Assembly (NCBI GenBank): GCA_032622095.1 | Contig: CP136066.1 | Coordinates: forward strand, 184,178,716-184,242,715 | Direction of reading: 5' to 3' | DNA length: 64,000 nucleotides | Source of the DNA: Siphonodentalium dalli | Taxonomy: Eukaryota; Mollusca; Scaphopoda; Gadilida; Siphonodentaliidae | Shown: in pieces, positions 34,663 to 47,540 of the stretch | Layout of the letters: every line of letters starts with the position of its first letter | How positions within the stretch are numbered: position 1 is the first letter of the stretch | The notes under the pieces: model-generated | The model's input: the letters and a program-made list of their open reading frames with translations, nothing else | What the model was told of the DNA's origin: nothing | Databases searched by the model: none | Made by a program: the position numbers and the translations under genes

Positions 34663-35350
34663 GACATTTCCCCACCGGACATTTCCCCACTTTCAAAAGC
34701 GGACATTTCCCCACCCGGACATTTACCCACCGGACATTTCCCCACCCGGACATTTACCCACCGGACATTTCCTTGATACAGAACTATGCTATGAAATTTC
34801 TTTAGAAGAACTTAAAAACGTACTGAAATCGGATTTTGGATATGTTGTAGAGGAAATATTCCTCTTCAAAATGGAATAAAAACCAAATATTTTCTAGGTC
34901 AAACCTTTTATCGACCAGACTATCAGCCGATGTAATGTTTTGACAGACATGAAAGCGTGTTTTGACAAACATGAAAGAGTGTTTTACGATACTTTGGGAC
35001 ATCAACGCAGTTGAAACAATGTTGTGACAATTATGATCACAGTATGAATTCTAGTGAGTGAACTCTAGACAGCTATATAACCTTAGTGTTTATGGGTTTC
35101 TGCCATCGAAGGAGCAAACAACATACGATGAATTCCTTGCTGCAGTCCTTAATAGGTGCCAAATGTTGGAACTGATTCATTGAAATAAACATTGATTTTA
35201 ACACATACCCATAGTATGAGTCAATATACCACATGCCCCTAGTAACAGTCAAAGGTGGGTAAATGTCCGGTGGGGAAATGTCCGCTTTGATATTTTGAAA
35301 GTGGGGAAATGTCCGGTGGGGAAATGTCCGGGTGGGGAAATGTCCGCTCA
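34663..35350. mobile_element. Foldback element with array ends, unit CGGACATTTCCCCACC
   Basis: The left end (34663-34770) has about seven tandem copies of CGGACATTTCCCCACC or a TACCC variant. The right end (35253-35350) has about five copies in inverted orientation (GGTGGGGAAATGTCCG). Both arrays contain a matching spacer 'CCCACTTTCAAAA..GCGGAC', so the arrays are true inverted copies. The roughly 480 bp inside has no recognisable transposase. Confidence 0.8.
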
Positions 35351-38300
35351 ATAACACGGATTTCGCCAAATATTCGCTCCCGCGTTTGGGATGACGACAA
35401 ATTGTACCACAGTGTTTTAGACAAAATTATAGCTGGTTCATAGTGCTAAATTAGATGGTTCAGAGTTCTATTGTGCACAATAAATTTAATAATTACCGGG
35501 TATATCTCTTCTTTTTTTGGTGAAAAAATTCTAAAAAAAATACCGAAATGACAAACAAAATGTCCCCCCCCCCCCCTGTTATTATTATCAGTGTAAAATA
35601 AACAATTCCTGGTAAATGTCACTCTTTTTTATATAAATAATTCTAAGGAAGGGCTGCATTCTCAGAAAGGATTCAGAATAATGGGCCTAGTTACTGCCTA
35701 TACAATGCACACTGCGTTAATCGGCAGCACCCTAAACGTATACAATTTCACTTTATCACCAACAACCGTGATATAGACCCTGAGCCAACATATGGAAACC
35801 CTCCCCTTCTGTGGAATTTTGAAGACCCAATTATTATTATAGAGAAATTCAATAACATTCTGCATCTTTTTTTTTAACCCTTTGGCGAGTAGAACAACAT
35901 GTATATGTCAATCTGAGAAGTGTCGAATTCTAATTTTATGGCACTTTTTATGTTTGTATCGTATTTGTCTAAATTGTACAGTTTGGTGAGGTAGGGATTG
36001 GTAGGTAATTCCCATAATACTGGGCATAATGTTACATATATCGAGGTGAAGTTGGTTTCAATTTGAAGGGGTGTTATCATATAATATTAACATACTATAA
36101 AATTAAACATGGATATAGTATTGTATTTTCCCCAAATTTAAATTAATTTTTTTTTGTTGCGAAAAGTGTGAAAAGTGTGAAAACGCCACACTGGCAGTAT
36201 TATGAGGGTCAACGTGGTCTTAATATCGATGTATATAGTTATTCTCCTATTTTTTAAAAAGCGTAACGGCTAATGCAGTTTTATGACAAAGTATAATCAC
36301 TGGGGTCCACATCTCCTGCTAAATCCGTTCGAAATCGCATAAATCGTCCAGTGCGCATCGATATTTGCTAACAATTAGCGTGACGGCACTTAAAATGCTA
36401 AGTATTTTCTTAAAAATCCCAATAATTCTTTCAAAATTGAATTGTGATTTGTTAATATCACCGTTTGTATCCGTGTGTGTTGAATTTGATTTGTAGCACT
36501 CACGGAAGATTGAACAATCAGGAGTTTATCACTTCGTTTTCGACATTTTACCGTAACCTTTGGCGATAAAGTTTGTTTTTAGACCAGAAATGGGACATTC
36601 CAATGGGAAAACCATAGTTTTTCTGGTAAGTTTGTTATCTACGGGACACGAAAATGCAAACAAATCTGAACAGGCCTACAGGTGGCACATTAAAAGACAA
36701 GCACACGGTGGCTCCATTGCGAAATTTTTATGGCGCCAGTTCGAAAACGAGCAAAAATGATAAGCTCCAGTGCAAACCCGCGATAAATAATTTCGATATT
36801 GCACATAATTAATCGAGAATTTAGTAGATTATAGGCGTTAGAGCCGAGCATAATAACATTTTATCTAATATTTGTGCACAAATTTGTTTCTTTGCGGGGC
36901 AAATATAGATGTTACCATTGCAAAATATAAAATGCGGCTAAGTCTAAAATAGTAACAGAATCGTTCACTTTATGATGCAAACCTGACATTTGGCATGAAT
37001 GGCCAGTGAATGTCAATTATGAAGTCTGACATAAATCTGACTTGATTTCTGTGTGATATATATGTCCCTGTTTTATAACCAATGTTAGAAATATGTATGA
37101 CAATTAAAATTTCGATTTAATTATTTGCATTCCCATCGCTATTTTGGCAGCCACCTTGGACCTGGTGACAATTATTAAATTCACCTCATTTGTAATTTTA
37201 TACCTATTTGTACTTGTTTCAAAATATTTCTCGAATAATAGATAATCAACATATTTTCTGTGAAATTGTGAATATATGACACAAGAGCCACATTGCAACA
37301 GCAAATAATGTGTTAAATATTAGTAAAAAAACGCTCTCTATATTCGAAGAATTGTTTTCAACTCAAGACAATTTTATACGTATTACTATATGTTTTATCG
37401 ACAAAATATATAAGAAAACTTTCAATATAGATCATGATTTACAAGAATTGTGTCGTATCAAGTACGTTAACAGGACATATTGAATTCGGAAACGCTCTTT
37501 ATATCACGGTTTTGCTGAAACCAACCATTTACTTGATAGAGATGCTCGCTAGAATGTAACTGATCGCATAAGAACAGTTTGGGAGTGGAAATATGTTTGT
37601 ATTTAAGAAAAACACGATTAATATTGAGAAGAACAAAATCCATTTTGCTTTATTTTCAGTTAAAATTTCAAATTGTCATGGTGTTTTTTTTTGGTGCAAT
37701 TTCAAATTGACATGGTGTTTCGAACGACTTTCAAACTTCGATATGTCATTTTGTAAGTCAGGCAGACTCATTCGTGAACACATCGTTTCAATACACTTGT
37801 ATGATAAATTACATTAGATTGTGAGAAAAATATATCTCACGTGAAACATTGAACTGTGTTTCCATTTGTGTACTCAGTCTCATTTGGTATAGGGATAGAC
37901 ATTATGTACCCTCACTTGGCGTATATATATGCATGCTAAAGGCACGTTTTGTATTAACGCAATGATGTTATCCACGACTTGTGGATGGATATAGCGATAA
38001 AATTTATTTTATTTTAAAAGGTTTCATTGACACATACGACAAGTGACTACGTATGTATATCTGGGCAAAGTAAACGTCAACTTATCATTGAATATTTAGT
38101 AACGTTTGCATGGTTCCATATTGTGATTGGAGTGTGGCATGCCGCATGTGGGTTGAATATCATTTATGGGGTGGAGTTAGTTTTTGTCCTAAATATGCTA
38201 TATACATCCACTTTGTTTTTGAAATATTCCGCAGCAGGACAATTATACTGTCTCGCCTGTCTCGGCTTGTCCCATGACTTATCACTGGGACAAAAATGCC

Positions 38301-38736
38301 GATATAATCTATGACCACCCGCCTAGCCCGTCGTACACGCCCGGAAAACGTTTTTGACCCTCCCCTGGTTAGAATATATTTTATCGGCGATAATTCCACG
38401 TGAGTCTGCCTCCATAAGCATGTCTGAGTTAGAGAAGTCACTTTCACTGGTTTCTCATAATAGTTTTTAGGTGAAGGATTACCGATATTTACAATGATAT
38501 TGGATTAGTTAACTCTGTTGAGTAGGTGCTTATCTTCTGTTGACCTTTAACCATTCATTATTCAGTTTTAGATAATCATTATTTGTTTATATATGCATAT
38601 ATAGCTTCTTTATATGAAGCGACATTGTGCCCGTAACTTGTTTTCCTTCTCCAATACTGCACTTTTTGTACCAAGTTAAACCAGACCCATTTAGCACTTG
38701 AAGAATATGGTGTTTATGGCGAAAAGAGCAGCCCTT
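35351..38736. other. Largely unannotated part of intron 1
   Basis: One C-run at about 35562. The word ACGCTCTTTAT occurs near 37494 and 40061 and in both TTAA MITEs, perhaps by chance. Several 60-95-codon frames show no domain. Confidence 0.3.
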
Positions 38737-38894
38737 CTCTGCTTTAAGTATTCAGATGGATAACAGTCTCAACAGAACGACATATGACAACGATTCGCCG
38801 TGTCACCATTGCCAACGAGCCTTTTCAAACCAGTTGTTTCATATGTGCACTGACTGTTCTTCCGAGTTCGCACTGACAACTCAAAACTCTTTCA
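38737..38894 (+). pseudogene. Short CxxC..CxxC reading frame cut by a transposon
   Basis: The frame starts with ATG at 38757 (MDNSLNRTT) and encodes DSPCHHCQRAFSNQLFHMCTDC, spacing that could bind zinc. It is preceded by a possible acceptor (TTTAAGTATTCAG). The frame enters the left terminus of the element at 38895 and stops shortly after. After the element (from 40809) the sequence can stay open (WYFIIDNYVYIQ) for a few codons. I do not recognise the family. It could be a broken exon or chance. Confidence 0.2.
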
Positions 38895-40808
38895 GGGCCC
38901 TGTTTCATGAAAGCAACTTATGACATAGTTGGGACTTAAGATGGTCATAAGTTCAAATTTCAGTCATAAGTGCGTTTCACGAACAGGGTCTTAACTTAAG
39001 ATGGTCTTAACTTCGGTCTTAACTTTAAGACTGCTGTGAGGTGTCATAAGATAATCTTAAAGTTAAGACCCACGTGATAAGTGGCATATCGACCACAAGT
39101 ATGGCGGCCTATGTTATTTTGCAATTACGGAGATATCTGTAAATTGTCTGTGTGGGCAATTCGTCGTCTGGTATACAGGGTCGTGGCTACAGAGTGCGAG
39201 GGGGTGATCGCCTCGAAATGTCCAACTACACCCCCTTAAACAACCCCAAATTATCTTTGGGTTTAAACATTCCAACTGGTACCCTCAAACTTTCCAAAAA
39301 CCAAATTTTGGAGAGGGCAACCCCACACCGTATAACCATAGGGTTAGTTTGGTAAAAACAATTCGGAGCACAGGCTTATCGTCAGGGACGTGGCGAATGG
39401 GGTTTGTGTGGTTGTCTACCCCCCCCCCCCCCAACCACACACACACACTTTGGTCAAAATGTTTAGCAATTGGAAATTTCATGCCTGACAACAACATTAA
39501 TCGTACACTATATATAGGTTTCGATTGTTTGAATTTCTAACTAGTAAAGGAATGTGTTGTTTTAGACAAACAGCAGCAACCGAAAATCACCAACTTTAGG
39601 GGCGTCAGGTTAGAAATTTCGAACTGTTGGAATCTTTGAGATACCAATTGGAAAGTTTAAATCCAACGGGTGTGGTGGACATGGCATTTCGCGAACATGG
39701 AAGTTTGGCCCGGTTCAATTAAGGGGCGGGTGCAGTTGGAAATTGCACGATGTACCCCCCCCCCACAGAGACCAACTAGCCACCCCAGAGCCTCGTCGAA
39801 TGTAGGATATAGTCAATTATCAGCTGTGTATGTGACCTATAGATAATATATATTATAAAATTGTATTACCCACGAATTAAACTTTTGATAAGAATTATGG
39901 CCTAGCTCAAAGCTCACAATCTCCTCTATGTTATTACATATGTGTGTGGGGAGATGGGGTAAAATGAGATCAATTAATGTATTGATTCTTTCCTCTTTCC
40001 AAATTTCCGTCGGCTGTTTACAAAGCAGATATGTCATATAGGAAATGTAACACAAACGCTCTTTATCAAAATATGTTTTAGAAATAGTGACAATTTTCTA
40101 TAGAGAATATTATTTTTTTTGAGTTTATGCCCACGCCCATATGTCGTGATTTTCAAGGCTGTCCAAATTTTTGTCATGTTTTTTTGTGCAGGAGCGGGAT
40201 GACCGTTGTACAGCATACTGTATATATGATATACACACCGTAACGATGACACCCCTCAATACAATTGTGCTAATGAAAACGTAGTTATATATATATCCAT
40301 GGTATGACAACCGCATAAAAACATCTGCATAAAAATAATAAAAAAGTTACTCTAACAAATATTTTTCATTTCCCTTTGAATCGAAAAACATGTACTCGTG
40401 TTCGAATGCACATCGTGGAACTCACACAAGTCTAAGATCCATATGCGAATATAAGGCCACTGACTATAGACACTAAGGTACATGCGCTGATTCGCCCACC
40501 CCACCCCAGCCGCTATCCAGCATCCCTGTCACACAATAATGTCAACTCGGATTCGGCTCTTTCTCGATAACCTCTCAATGCGGTACATAAATATTGCACA
40601 AGCCCACATTTTTTCGTTCCGGACTGTAGAAAATTGTCGATAACCAGTCTAAATGAGCGGGAACTTAACTTACTACTTAAGTAGGACTTAATCTAGTTTT
40701 GTGAAACACGTTCTTGAAACGGAAAAGTTACATCATAAGATCCACCTTAGATCTTAGATTAAGTTCATCTTAAGATAATCTTATGACCCTGCTTCATGAA
40801 ACAGGCCC
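38895..40808. mobile_element. ~1.9-kb DNA transposon remnant with GGCCCTGTTTCATGAA ends
   Basis: The left end GGGCCCTGTTTCATGAAAGC and right end GCTTCATGAAACAGGCCCC are inverted. Subterminal CTTAAG/CATAAG-rich sequence on both sides (for example 'CTTATGAC', 'AAGATAATCTTA') is also inverted. These ends and the subterminal repeats resemble widespread invertebrate non-autonomous DNA elements. Superfamily uncertain. Inside (39145-39800) is a diverged repeat with C-runs at 39419 and 39757. No transposase was found. Confidence 0.65.
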
Positions 40809-40848
40809 CTGGTATTTTATTATTGACAACTACGTGTATATACAGTTG

Positions 40849-42258
40849 AAGTTTAACAGACATGACAATTGGAACTTATTCCCTATTCCTTATTCCTTAT
40901 TTTCAAAAATGTCGCTTTCGACCGATTTGACGGCATGGGTGGGTGGCCCGCCCCAAATACCACATAGAAACACCCCGACCCCCCACCCATCACCCCCGGG
41001 GGTGTCACCCTGAGGGGGTGAAAATGGGGTATGGACCATTTTCGAGAACGGTAAGGATTTCGACCGATTTGACGGCATGGGTGGGTGGCCCACCCCAAAT
41101 ACCACCTAGAAACACCCCGACCCCCACCATCACCCCCGGGGTGCCACCCCGAGGGGGTGAAAATGGGGTATGGACCATTTTCGAGAACTGTAAGGATTTC
41201 GACCGATTTGACGGCATGGGTGGGTGGCCCGCCCCAAATACCACCTAGAAACACCCCGCCCACCCACCCATCACCCCGGGGGTGCCACACCGAGGGGGTG
41301 AAAATGGGGATATGGACCATTTTCGAGAACGGTAAGGATTTCGACCGATTTGACGGCATGGGTGGGTGGCCCGCCCCAAATACCACCTAGAAACACCCCG
41401 ACCCCACCCATCACACCCGGGGGGTGCCACCCCGAGGGGGTGAAAATGGGGTATGGACCATTTTCGAGAACGGTAAGGATTTCGACCGATTTGACGGCAT
41501 GGGTGGGTGGCCCGCCCCAAATACCACCTAGAAACACCCCGACCCCCCACCCATCACCCGGGGGGTGCCACCCCGAGGGGGTGAAAATGGGGTATGGACC
41601 ATTTTCGAGAACGGTAAGGATTTCGACCGATTTGACGGCATGGGTGGGTGGCCCGCCCCAAGTACCACATAGAAACACCCCGACCCCCACCCATCACCCC
41701 GGGGGGTGCCACCCCGAGGGGGTGAAAATGGGGTATGGACCATTTTCGAGAACGGTAAGGATTTCGACCGATTTGACGGCATGGGTGGGTGGCCCGCCCC
41801 AAATACCACCTAGAAACACCCGGGGGTGATGGGTGGGGGGTCGGGGTGTTTCTAGGTGGTATTTGGGGCGGGCCACCACCCATGCCGTCAAATCGGTCGA
41901 AATCCTTGCCGTTCTCGAAAATGGTCCATACCCCATGTTCACCCCCTCGGGGTGGCACCCCCGGGGGTGATGGGTGGGGGGTCGGGGTGTTTCTAGGTGG
42001 TATTTGGGGCGGGCCACCCACCCATGCCGTCAAATCGGTCGAAATCCTTACCGTTCTCGAAAATGGTCCATACCCCATTTTCACCCCCTCGGGGTGGCAC
42101 CCACCGGGGGTGATGGGTGGGGGGTCGGGGTGTTTATAGGTGGTATTTGGGGCGGGCCACCAACCCATGCCGTCAAATCGGTCGAAAGCGACATTTTTGA
42201 TAATAAGGAATAAGGAATAGGGAATAGGTTCCAATTGTCATGTCTGTTGAAGTTTACA
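40849..42258. mobile_element. Large foldback element whose arms are arrays of ~146-bp units
   Basis: Outer ends 'AACAGACATGACAATTGGAA' and 'TTCCAATTGTCATGTCTGTT' are inverted, followed by a CCTATTCCTTATTCC-rich subterminus. Each arm is a tandem array of about 146 bp ('TTTGACGGCATGGGTGGGTG..GAGGGGGTGAAAATGGGGTA'). Six or more units lie on the left (40900-41820) and three inverted on the right (41822-42190), joined head to head near 41820. It is strongly GC-rich against its surroundings. It is open on both strands in many frames (up to 226 codons) only because the unit lacks stops. Confidence 0.85.
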
Positions 42259-42908
42259 ATATGTTAGATTCAATGATCGACAGAACGTTTCTAGCACACT
42301 GTTTCTGTGGATGCCCAACTGCAGACATTTTGCCTAGGACAGACATAGCACTGTAGCCGTGATGTCGTACTGTCTGTCCCAGCAGCATATAACTAAATTA
42401 TTAAAGTAGGATGTTATAGATTTGGTCACCAGCAGAATGATTCCCCGAGCCACGCCCACCCGATACGCACGCCGCCGCCACAGAGACCGTCGGCCCGTCC
42501 CTGGTACTTGAGTCATCTAACTAACTAACTAATTGCTTATTGGATAATAAATAAAACATACACATGTGTAATATAAATCAATACATGTTATAAATAAGTG
42601 TTATCCGGGCGATGTCATGGCCTCCCGGGTCGTCTTCCTGGCACTGCCCAGGCCAATAACCACCGAATGATCAAACCCAGCCCGAGTCCCTGCATATAGC
42701 CATATAGTCCTCTATGTTTACTATGTTAATATTAAGTAGGATTTGTGTTGGTGAGTAGATGTAATTTTTTGAAGGATGGATCAAGACAAGGGATTTTAGT
42801 GATCAAATTAATGGTGCCATGGTTTCTATATATGGGAGATATAATTTATATAGGGGTTTTGTAATTTATATAGGGGTTTTGTAATTTTGGGAGTAATTAG
42901 GTATCTAT
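42259..42908. other. Unannotated part of intron 1
   Basis: Holds a doubled 'TAATTTATATAGGGGTTTTG' at 42843-42883 and a short Arg/Pro-rich patch at 42440-42510 without a recognisable domain. Confidence 0.3.
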
Positions 42909-43623
42909 TTATTTCATTTTGCAGTCGGAACAAAAAGGGTTATCACATTTAGGGTTCAGACAATACATGGTTTGGAAATGGTTTATTGGTCTACGTTTGA
43001 ATGCATTTCGAGGAAATTCTCCGCGTATTTCTTTAGGGAGTGTGTTCCATAGGTTGGGGTAGTGATGCAGTGGGAGTTTTGCAGTAAAATCTACTCGCGG
43101 TTTCTTGTGACCTATATCATAAACCCTCATAGCAACAACTCGATTATCCTTGTCAAGAAAGTCAGACATGGAAGTTGGTATTAGCTCGTGTTTCCAGTCA
43201 TAAATGAAGAGCTCTGTTCGAAGCATGTGTATGTCATATAGCTTGAGCTAAAAGTTTAAAGGTGGGACTTTCAGATGTGTTAGTTACGTGTTCGATTGTG
43301 TTTCCATTTAGAATAATATTTCTATCGTCATCGTTATGGGATTTCTTATCCAAGCGATGAATTGATAAGACCCAAAAGCGGAAGCAATTGACCCCATCCC
43401 TTATACACGCGGAAATTTCCTCTGGGGAGTATGGGTTCGTGCATAAAACATGTTCAGAATATTTTCCGATATAACTCTCCATAAACTTTCGTTTTAGATG
43501 CGATTTCAATCTTGTCTCTTGTAAATCATCTTTCTGGTTGTTCCATAGTGAGGGGCATTTAAAAGCGGGGAATATGTCGAGATATTTTGGAAGTTTGAAT
43601 AAGCCTGCTTGTCTAGTCGTCAT
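42909..43623 (-). pseudogene. Non-LTR retrotransposon C-terminal fragment, frameshifted
   Basis: Two adjacent minus-strand frames (43234-43623 and 42909-43226) differ by one frame near 43230. The first begins TTRQAGLFKLPK and has CPSLWN. The second has LPLHHYPNLWNTLPKEIR and NAFKRRPINHF. These resemble the segment after the reverse transcriptase in LINE polyproteins (TRQ..LP..P.LWN.LP..IR..FKR). The second ends with a Cys-rich tail (CLNPKCDNPFCSDC). The two modules resemble each other. The frame break and absence of an RT core mark it as dead. It sits antisense within intron 1. Confidence 0.45.
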
Positions 43624-43975
43624 ATATTACTTCTGGTTTCTGGATCAATGACTGTGAAATAATTTCCGAAAGAGTTCGGTAGATTTCCATTTTCCAATCC
43701 AGCATGAAACAACAAGCCATGCAGATTATATATATAATCCAGTTTTTTGGAATAGTGGTTCGGTTCTCCTTCATCCCAAGAAACTGTCCACACTTAAACC
43801 TCTCATTGTTTTAGTTTTAGTTCATAAACATTTTCCCAGCTTCTTTATGCACCACATATAAGACTACTTAGTACGTATACGTGCAAATAATAATCCATTA
43901 TTACCCATAATCTATAATTATGGAGATTACTATAGATTATAACTAACTTCCACTTTCTGCTCACCTATTCAACAG
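43624..43975 (+). other. End of intron 1 with splice acceptor
   Basis: Ends with a branch-like AACTAAC and a pyrimidine-rich TTCCACTTTCTGCTCACC, then TTCAACAG at 43975, an excellent acceptor for exon 2. Confidence 0.55.
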
Positions 43976-44179
43976 CTCAAGACCCATGCACCTCTTATTC
44001 GAAGCTGCCCGCCGCTCATGACGGCTTGAGGTCAACAAACTACAATGAGACAATCAACATATGCGACAAATACCTAGATCCTGGTTGGTATAGGATTGAG
44101 AGCCCAGCTGGGAACGGAATTGCAACATCGTGTGTTGAATTTGCACATTGTGGAACTATCTACCCGATATGGATGAATG
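43976..44179 (+). CDS. VWDE-like protein, exon 2 (first half of D8C domain)
   Basis: With the phase-1 base from exon 1 it reads AQDPCTSYSKL, LRSTNYNETINICDKYL, then PGWYRIESPAG and CVEFAHCGTIYPIWMN. This matches the D8C domain of uromodulin, OIT3 and VWDE-like proteins: DPC..Y, RST, CD..L..GWYR, a conserved Cys before CGT, and PIW.NG. Four cysteines are in place. It has a good acceptor (TTCAACAG) and donor (AATG/GTAAGC), phase 1 to phase 1, 204 bp. An open frame continues past the donor but is intronic. D8C domains occur in secreted or membrane-anchored extracellular proteins. Confidence 0.88.
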
Positions 44180-45064
44180 GTAAGCGAGTCTGTTTTAACT
44201 CGTCAAAGATGGACCATCTGGCTAATCAGACAACGAGCACAAGGGCCTGTCGTTTAGATACTCTATTTATCACATAATTAGCTCCTAAATCCGGCCTCAT
44301 ATTATCGCCACGCGTAGTGACGTAAGAGCTCAGCGCAATGATTTCGATGTCAATGCCGGAACATTATTATTATGTTAATTAGAATATAATTATGATATTC
44401 GATTTGTGTTGGGTTATTTAGTGTTGACTGTGAGATAAACATGGGTGATAAGGGTGGTTGAACAATTTGGTCAATATGAAAAGACATTAAAATGGAACTA
44501 TATTTTTCTTAAAGTTGTCTTTACTTCCTCTTTAGTTGTGATAAGGAAATCAATATATATTTTTTTAACCCCAACCGTTTCGATATTGTTTTTCCTTACT
44601 AAAATATGATTATGTGATAAACTGGATCTGATATTCGTCGCAATGATATACGAAATTTATTAACATCGTCCACTAAATTCGATTAATTAATATCGCATAG
44701 AATTTCGACTTATTAGAGATCCTCTAAATAAATATTACTTGATGATTCCAGCCATAAACTAAGTTACGAATGTTCATGTGCAAGACGTAATCAAATTAGT
44801 TGACGGGCAACGCATGGAATACATCGTGTAAAAATATGCTGATATTGGCGTGACCTCAAGTCACCCATTGGGACTATTATACATGTAATATAACATTTAT
44901 CTCATACATTTGACTGGAAACTGTATACAAATATCTCAACGACGAGCATTCTATTTTTTTTTGCATTCCGGCTGTAAAATTACTTCGTACTCAGTAGACA
45001 GTCAAATAAAGGAAATCTGGTTACCTTATTCTACGAATCAAAGCATATAGAAACCAACACCAAT
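44180..45064 (+). other. Start of intron 2
   Basis: AT-rich. 44640-44750 resembles the palindrome at 30 kb ('AACATCGTCCACTAAATTCG'). No gene. Confidence 0.45.
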
Positions 45065-45400
45065 TCGTCAAAATCCAGACACTCATGCGGATCTATTTTT
45101 TATTACATATCTCCGTATTACAGTAAGTTGACTCACAATAGTACATCTCCGGTACAGAAAATGTGAATTTAATTGAGTTTTAACGGCATTTTAGGGTTAA
45201 CGCAACAATCAGACAGGGAGCCCGTCTATCCGCGAGTAAACTTGACCCATCTTGACCCGCTCAAATGTGTTAATTTGGTTTTCCCAGATTTTCCAAAAAA
45301 TATAACCCAATCAGTGCGCTGCGATTTCGGCAAGTGGGTTGTCACCCTTGCGTTGAAAAGTTGAAAAAGTTAAAATAGTGACGGCGAAAGCCAGTCTAAC
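45065..45400. repeat. ~335-bp dispersed repeat, copy 2 (inverted to 30262)
   Basis: Reverse complement of 30262-30584, running from CGTCAAAATCCAGACACTC to AAAGCCAGTCTAAC. It abuts the 5' end of the LINE fragment at about 45405. The 63-codon frame in it is not a gene. Confidence 0.8.
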
Positions 45401-45404
45401 ATAA

Positions 45405-47540
45405 ACATAACGTGGAGAATTATTTCAAAATTACTTAATGATATACATTGTTGCACTCGCTACCAAAACTGCAATTCACGCTGGATACCAATGTTGCAAG
45501 GAGCAAGGCGGGGAAGTACCCTTGCACCACTTTTTTATACCTTATACATTGACAGCTTATTGTGCGAGCTTAATAACTCAGTTTATGGTTTCGTCATGAA
45601 GGATGCGAAATGCTGCTGCCCGACACACGCCGATGATATGGTTCTGCTGTCGCTCACTGCAACAGGGTTGCAGTCCTTAATTGACGTTTGCATGCAATAT
45701 AGTACAAAGTGGAGGTATAAATATAACCCGTCTAAATCACATGTCATAGTATTCAATGAATCAAAAACCGCGGCACTAAAGCGCACAACAAACTGGTTCC
45801 TTGGTACACATCGAGTGGATGAATGCGTTACTCACTCAGGTATCCCTCTCAGAAAACATAACTTTAGAGCATGTTTTGTTGAAGATATCTGCTCCAAAAT
45901 TAGGAAAACATACTTTGTACTATCAAATATTGGTATTTATGCCCGCGGAATAACACCAATGAGTTCCCTTAAAATTTACAATTCAGTTATAATTCCCAAA
46001 GGCTTATATGGAAGCGAAATACTATGTGGGCTAACACATACAGAATGTGACCGCTCGAACGTGCTCATCGCCTGTGTCTTAAGCACATTCAAGGTCTCCA
46101 CATGAGAACACGAATGGATATGGTACTGGGCTTACTAGGTTCTCCTCCTTTAATGCATTATATCCATCGTCGTAAACTATCACTACTCTGTTCTTTATGC
46201 AACCTCACTTCCGAGAAGGTGGTTAAAATGTATTCATTATCAGACTATTACAATTTGTTCATGATTGTAACAATGCTAACAAAAATATCTTTTTCAGGGA
46301 CTTACGAGATATCATTCATCAATTTGGTTTGACTCAGACTTGTCTGAGTACACGGTAACTGCCACCTTCCCTAATAAAGGTAGTTGGAAGCTCCTTGTGA
46401 AACAAGGATCTTTGTTTTGGAAAGATGATTGGTTGGTTCGAATTCACAGTATCCCTTCTTTTGAACGATTTCGTTTAGTGCATAGTAGTCCAGATATCGC
46501 ATTCATGTGGCGTGTTTGTAAGTATTATCCAAAAGAGAAAGGAGGCTTCCACATTGCATTGCAGTTACTGTGTGCTCCGACATCTGCAGACGAAACCAAA
46601 TGTACTGCATGCCAGATGACATATACTGACATGGTTCAACATTTCTTAATATTCTGCCCAGCACTGGCAGTCACCCGTAATAAATTATGGTATGTGTTCA
46701 TCGACCGCTTGCCAGTTACAGCATATCAGTTTGTTGACAATCTCCCTATAGAACAACAAACTGCACTTTTCTTAGGTCATTTACCACCGGGTCTTGTCCA
46801 TATTAGTCAGATACCTGTAACACATTTACTGCGATTTTTCATCAAAGCAACAAAAATCTTCTGGTATGAATGGAGTTCGTTTCTGGAAACTCCTTCAAAA
46901 ATGATATTCTATCGAATTTAATTATTCCCCTTGTATTTGTTAACGCACTCTTACTACAAATTTTGTGCAGAATAATGCACCATGTGCTCGATGGCGCTGT
47001 TCTCTGCTCTCTTGGATTACATCCTTTAGTGTAAATATGTTATTTAGTTAATATAGGAATTGAATGGTGTTGTCTTAGCTCTCTTGGAGCTTTCTAACAA
47101 GATAATACAAATATGAGTCTATACAGCTGATTCAGTCCGTGCGGGCAGGGGGTTTGTGGCTGCCACTAAAGAAGTGGGTTTCAGTTTTGTTAGTATTTGC
47201 GAGTCATGTCGATATATGTGTGTATGTGAGAGTTTGTACATGCGTGAGTGTGTGTATGTGTATGTGCTGACAGTGTGTGGTTTTCCATAGTCTTGTTCAT
47301 AATGTTCATTAATCTGTGAGCGAATTGGTGTGACTGTGCTCGAATGTGGTTTTGTGTTTGTATGGCGCGAATGCATACATGTGCGGTGCTGAATGACTGC
47401 TTTAGTATATATTTCTATATCTTTGTTCTCCAACATTTATTTTGTTGGGTTATGGTATGTTCATGTTTTGCTTATGTTTCTTTAATTTGTTTCAATGTAT
47501 TCTTGTAATGATCTTCTATCAAGGAGGAATTAAAGATATA
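45405..47540 (+). mobile_element. 5'-truncated LINE with RT and C-terminal domain
   Basis: The frame at 45491-46105 contains the second half of a reverse transcriptase: GARRGSTLAPLFYTLYIDSL, then the catalytic A-D-D of HADDMVLLS, then KYNPSKSHVIVFNE and LYGSEIL. The frame shifts at about 46100 (continuing MRTRMDMVLGLLGSPP) and again near 46330. The third frame (46340-46921) ends with a CCHC-like knuckle (CTACQMTYTDMVQHFLIFC). The endonuclease and first half of RT are missing. A TG-rich 3' tail runs to about 47540 (GGAGGAATTAAAGATATATA). It is a dead intronic insertion in the gene's sense orientation. Confidence 0.85.

Noticed and set aside
40883-42234. Many long open frames on both strands (up to 226 codons)
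   Set aside because: They follow from a stop-free 146-bp tandem unit in direct and inverted orientation, and frames mirror each other without any domain.
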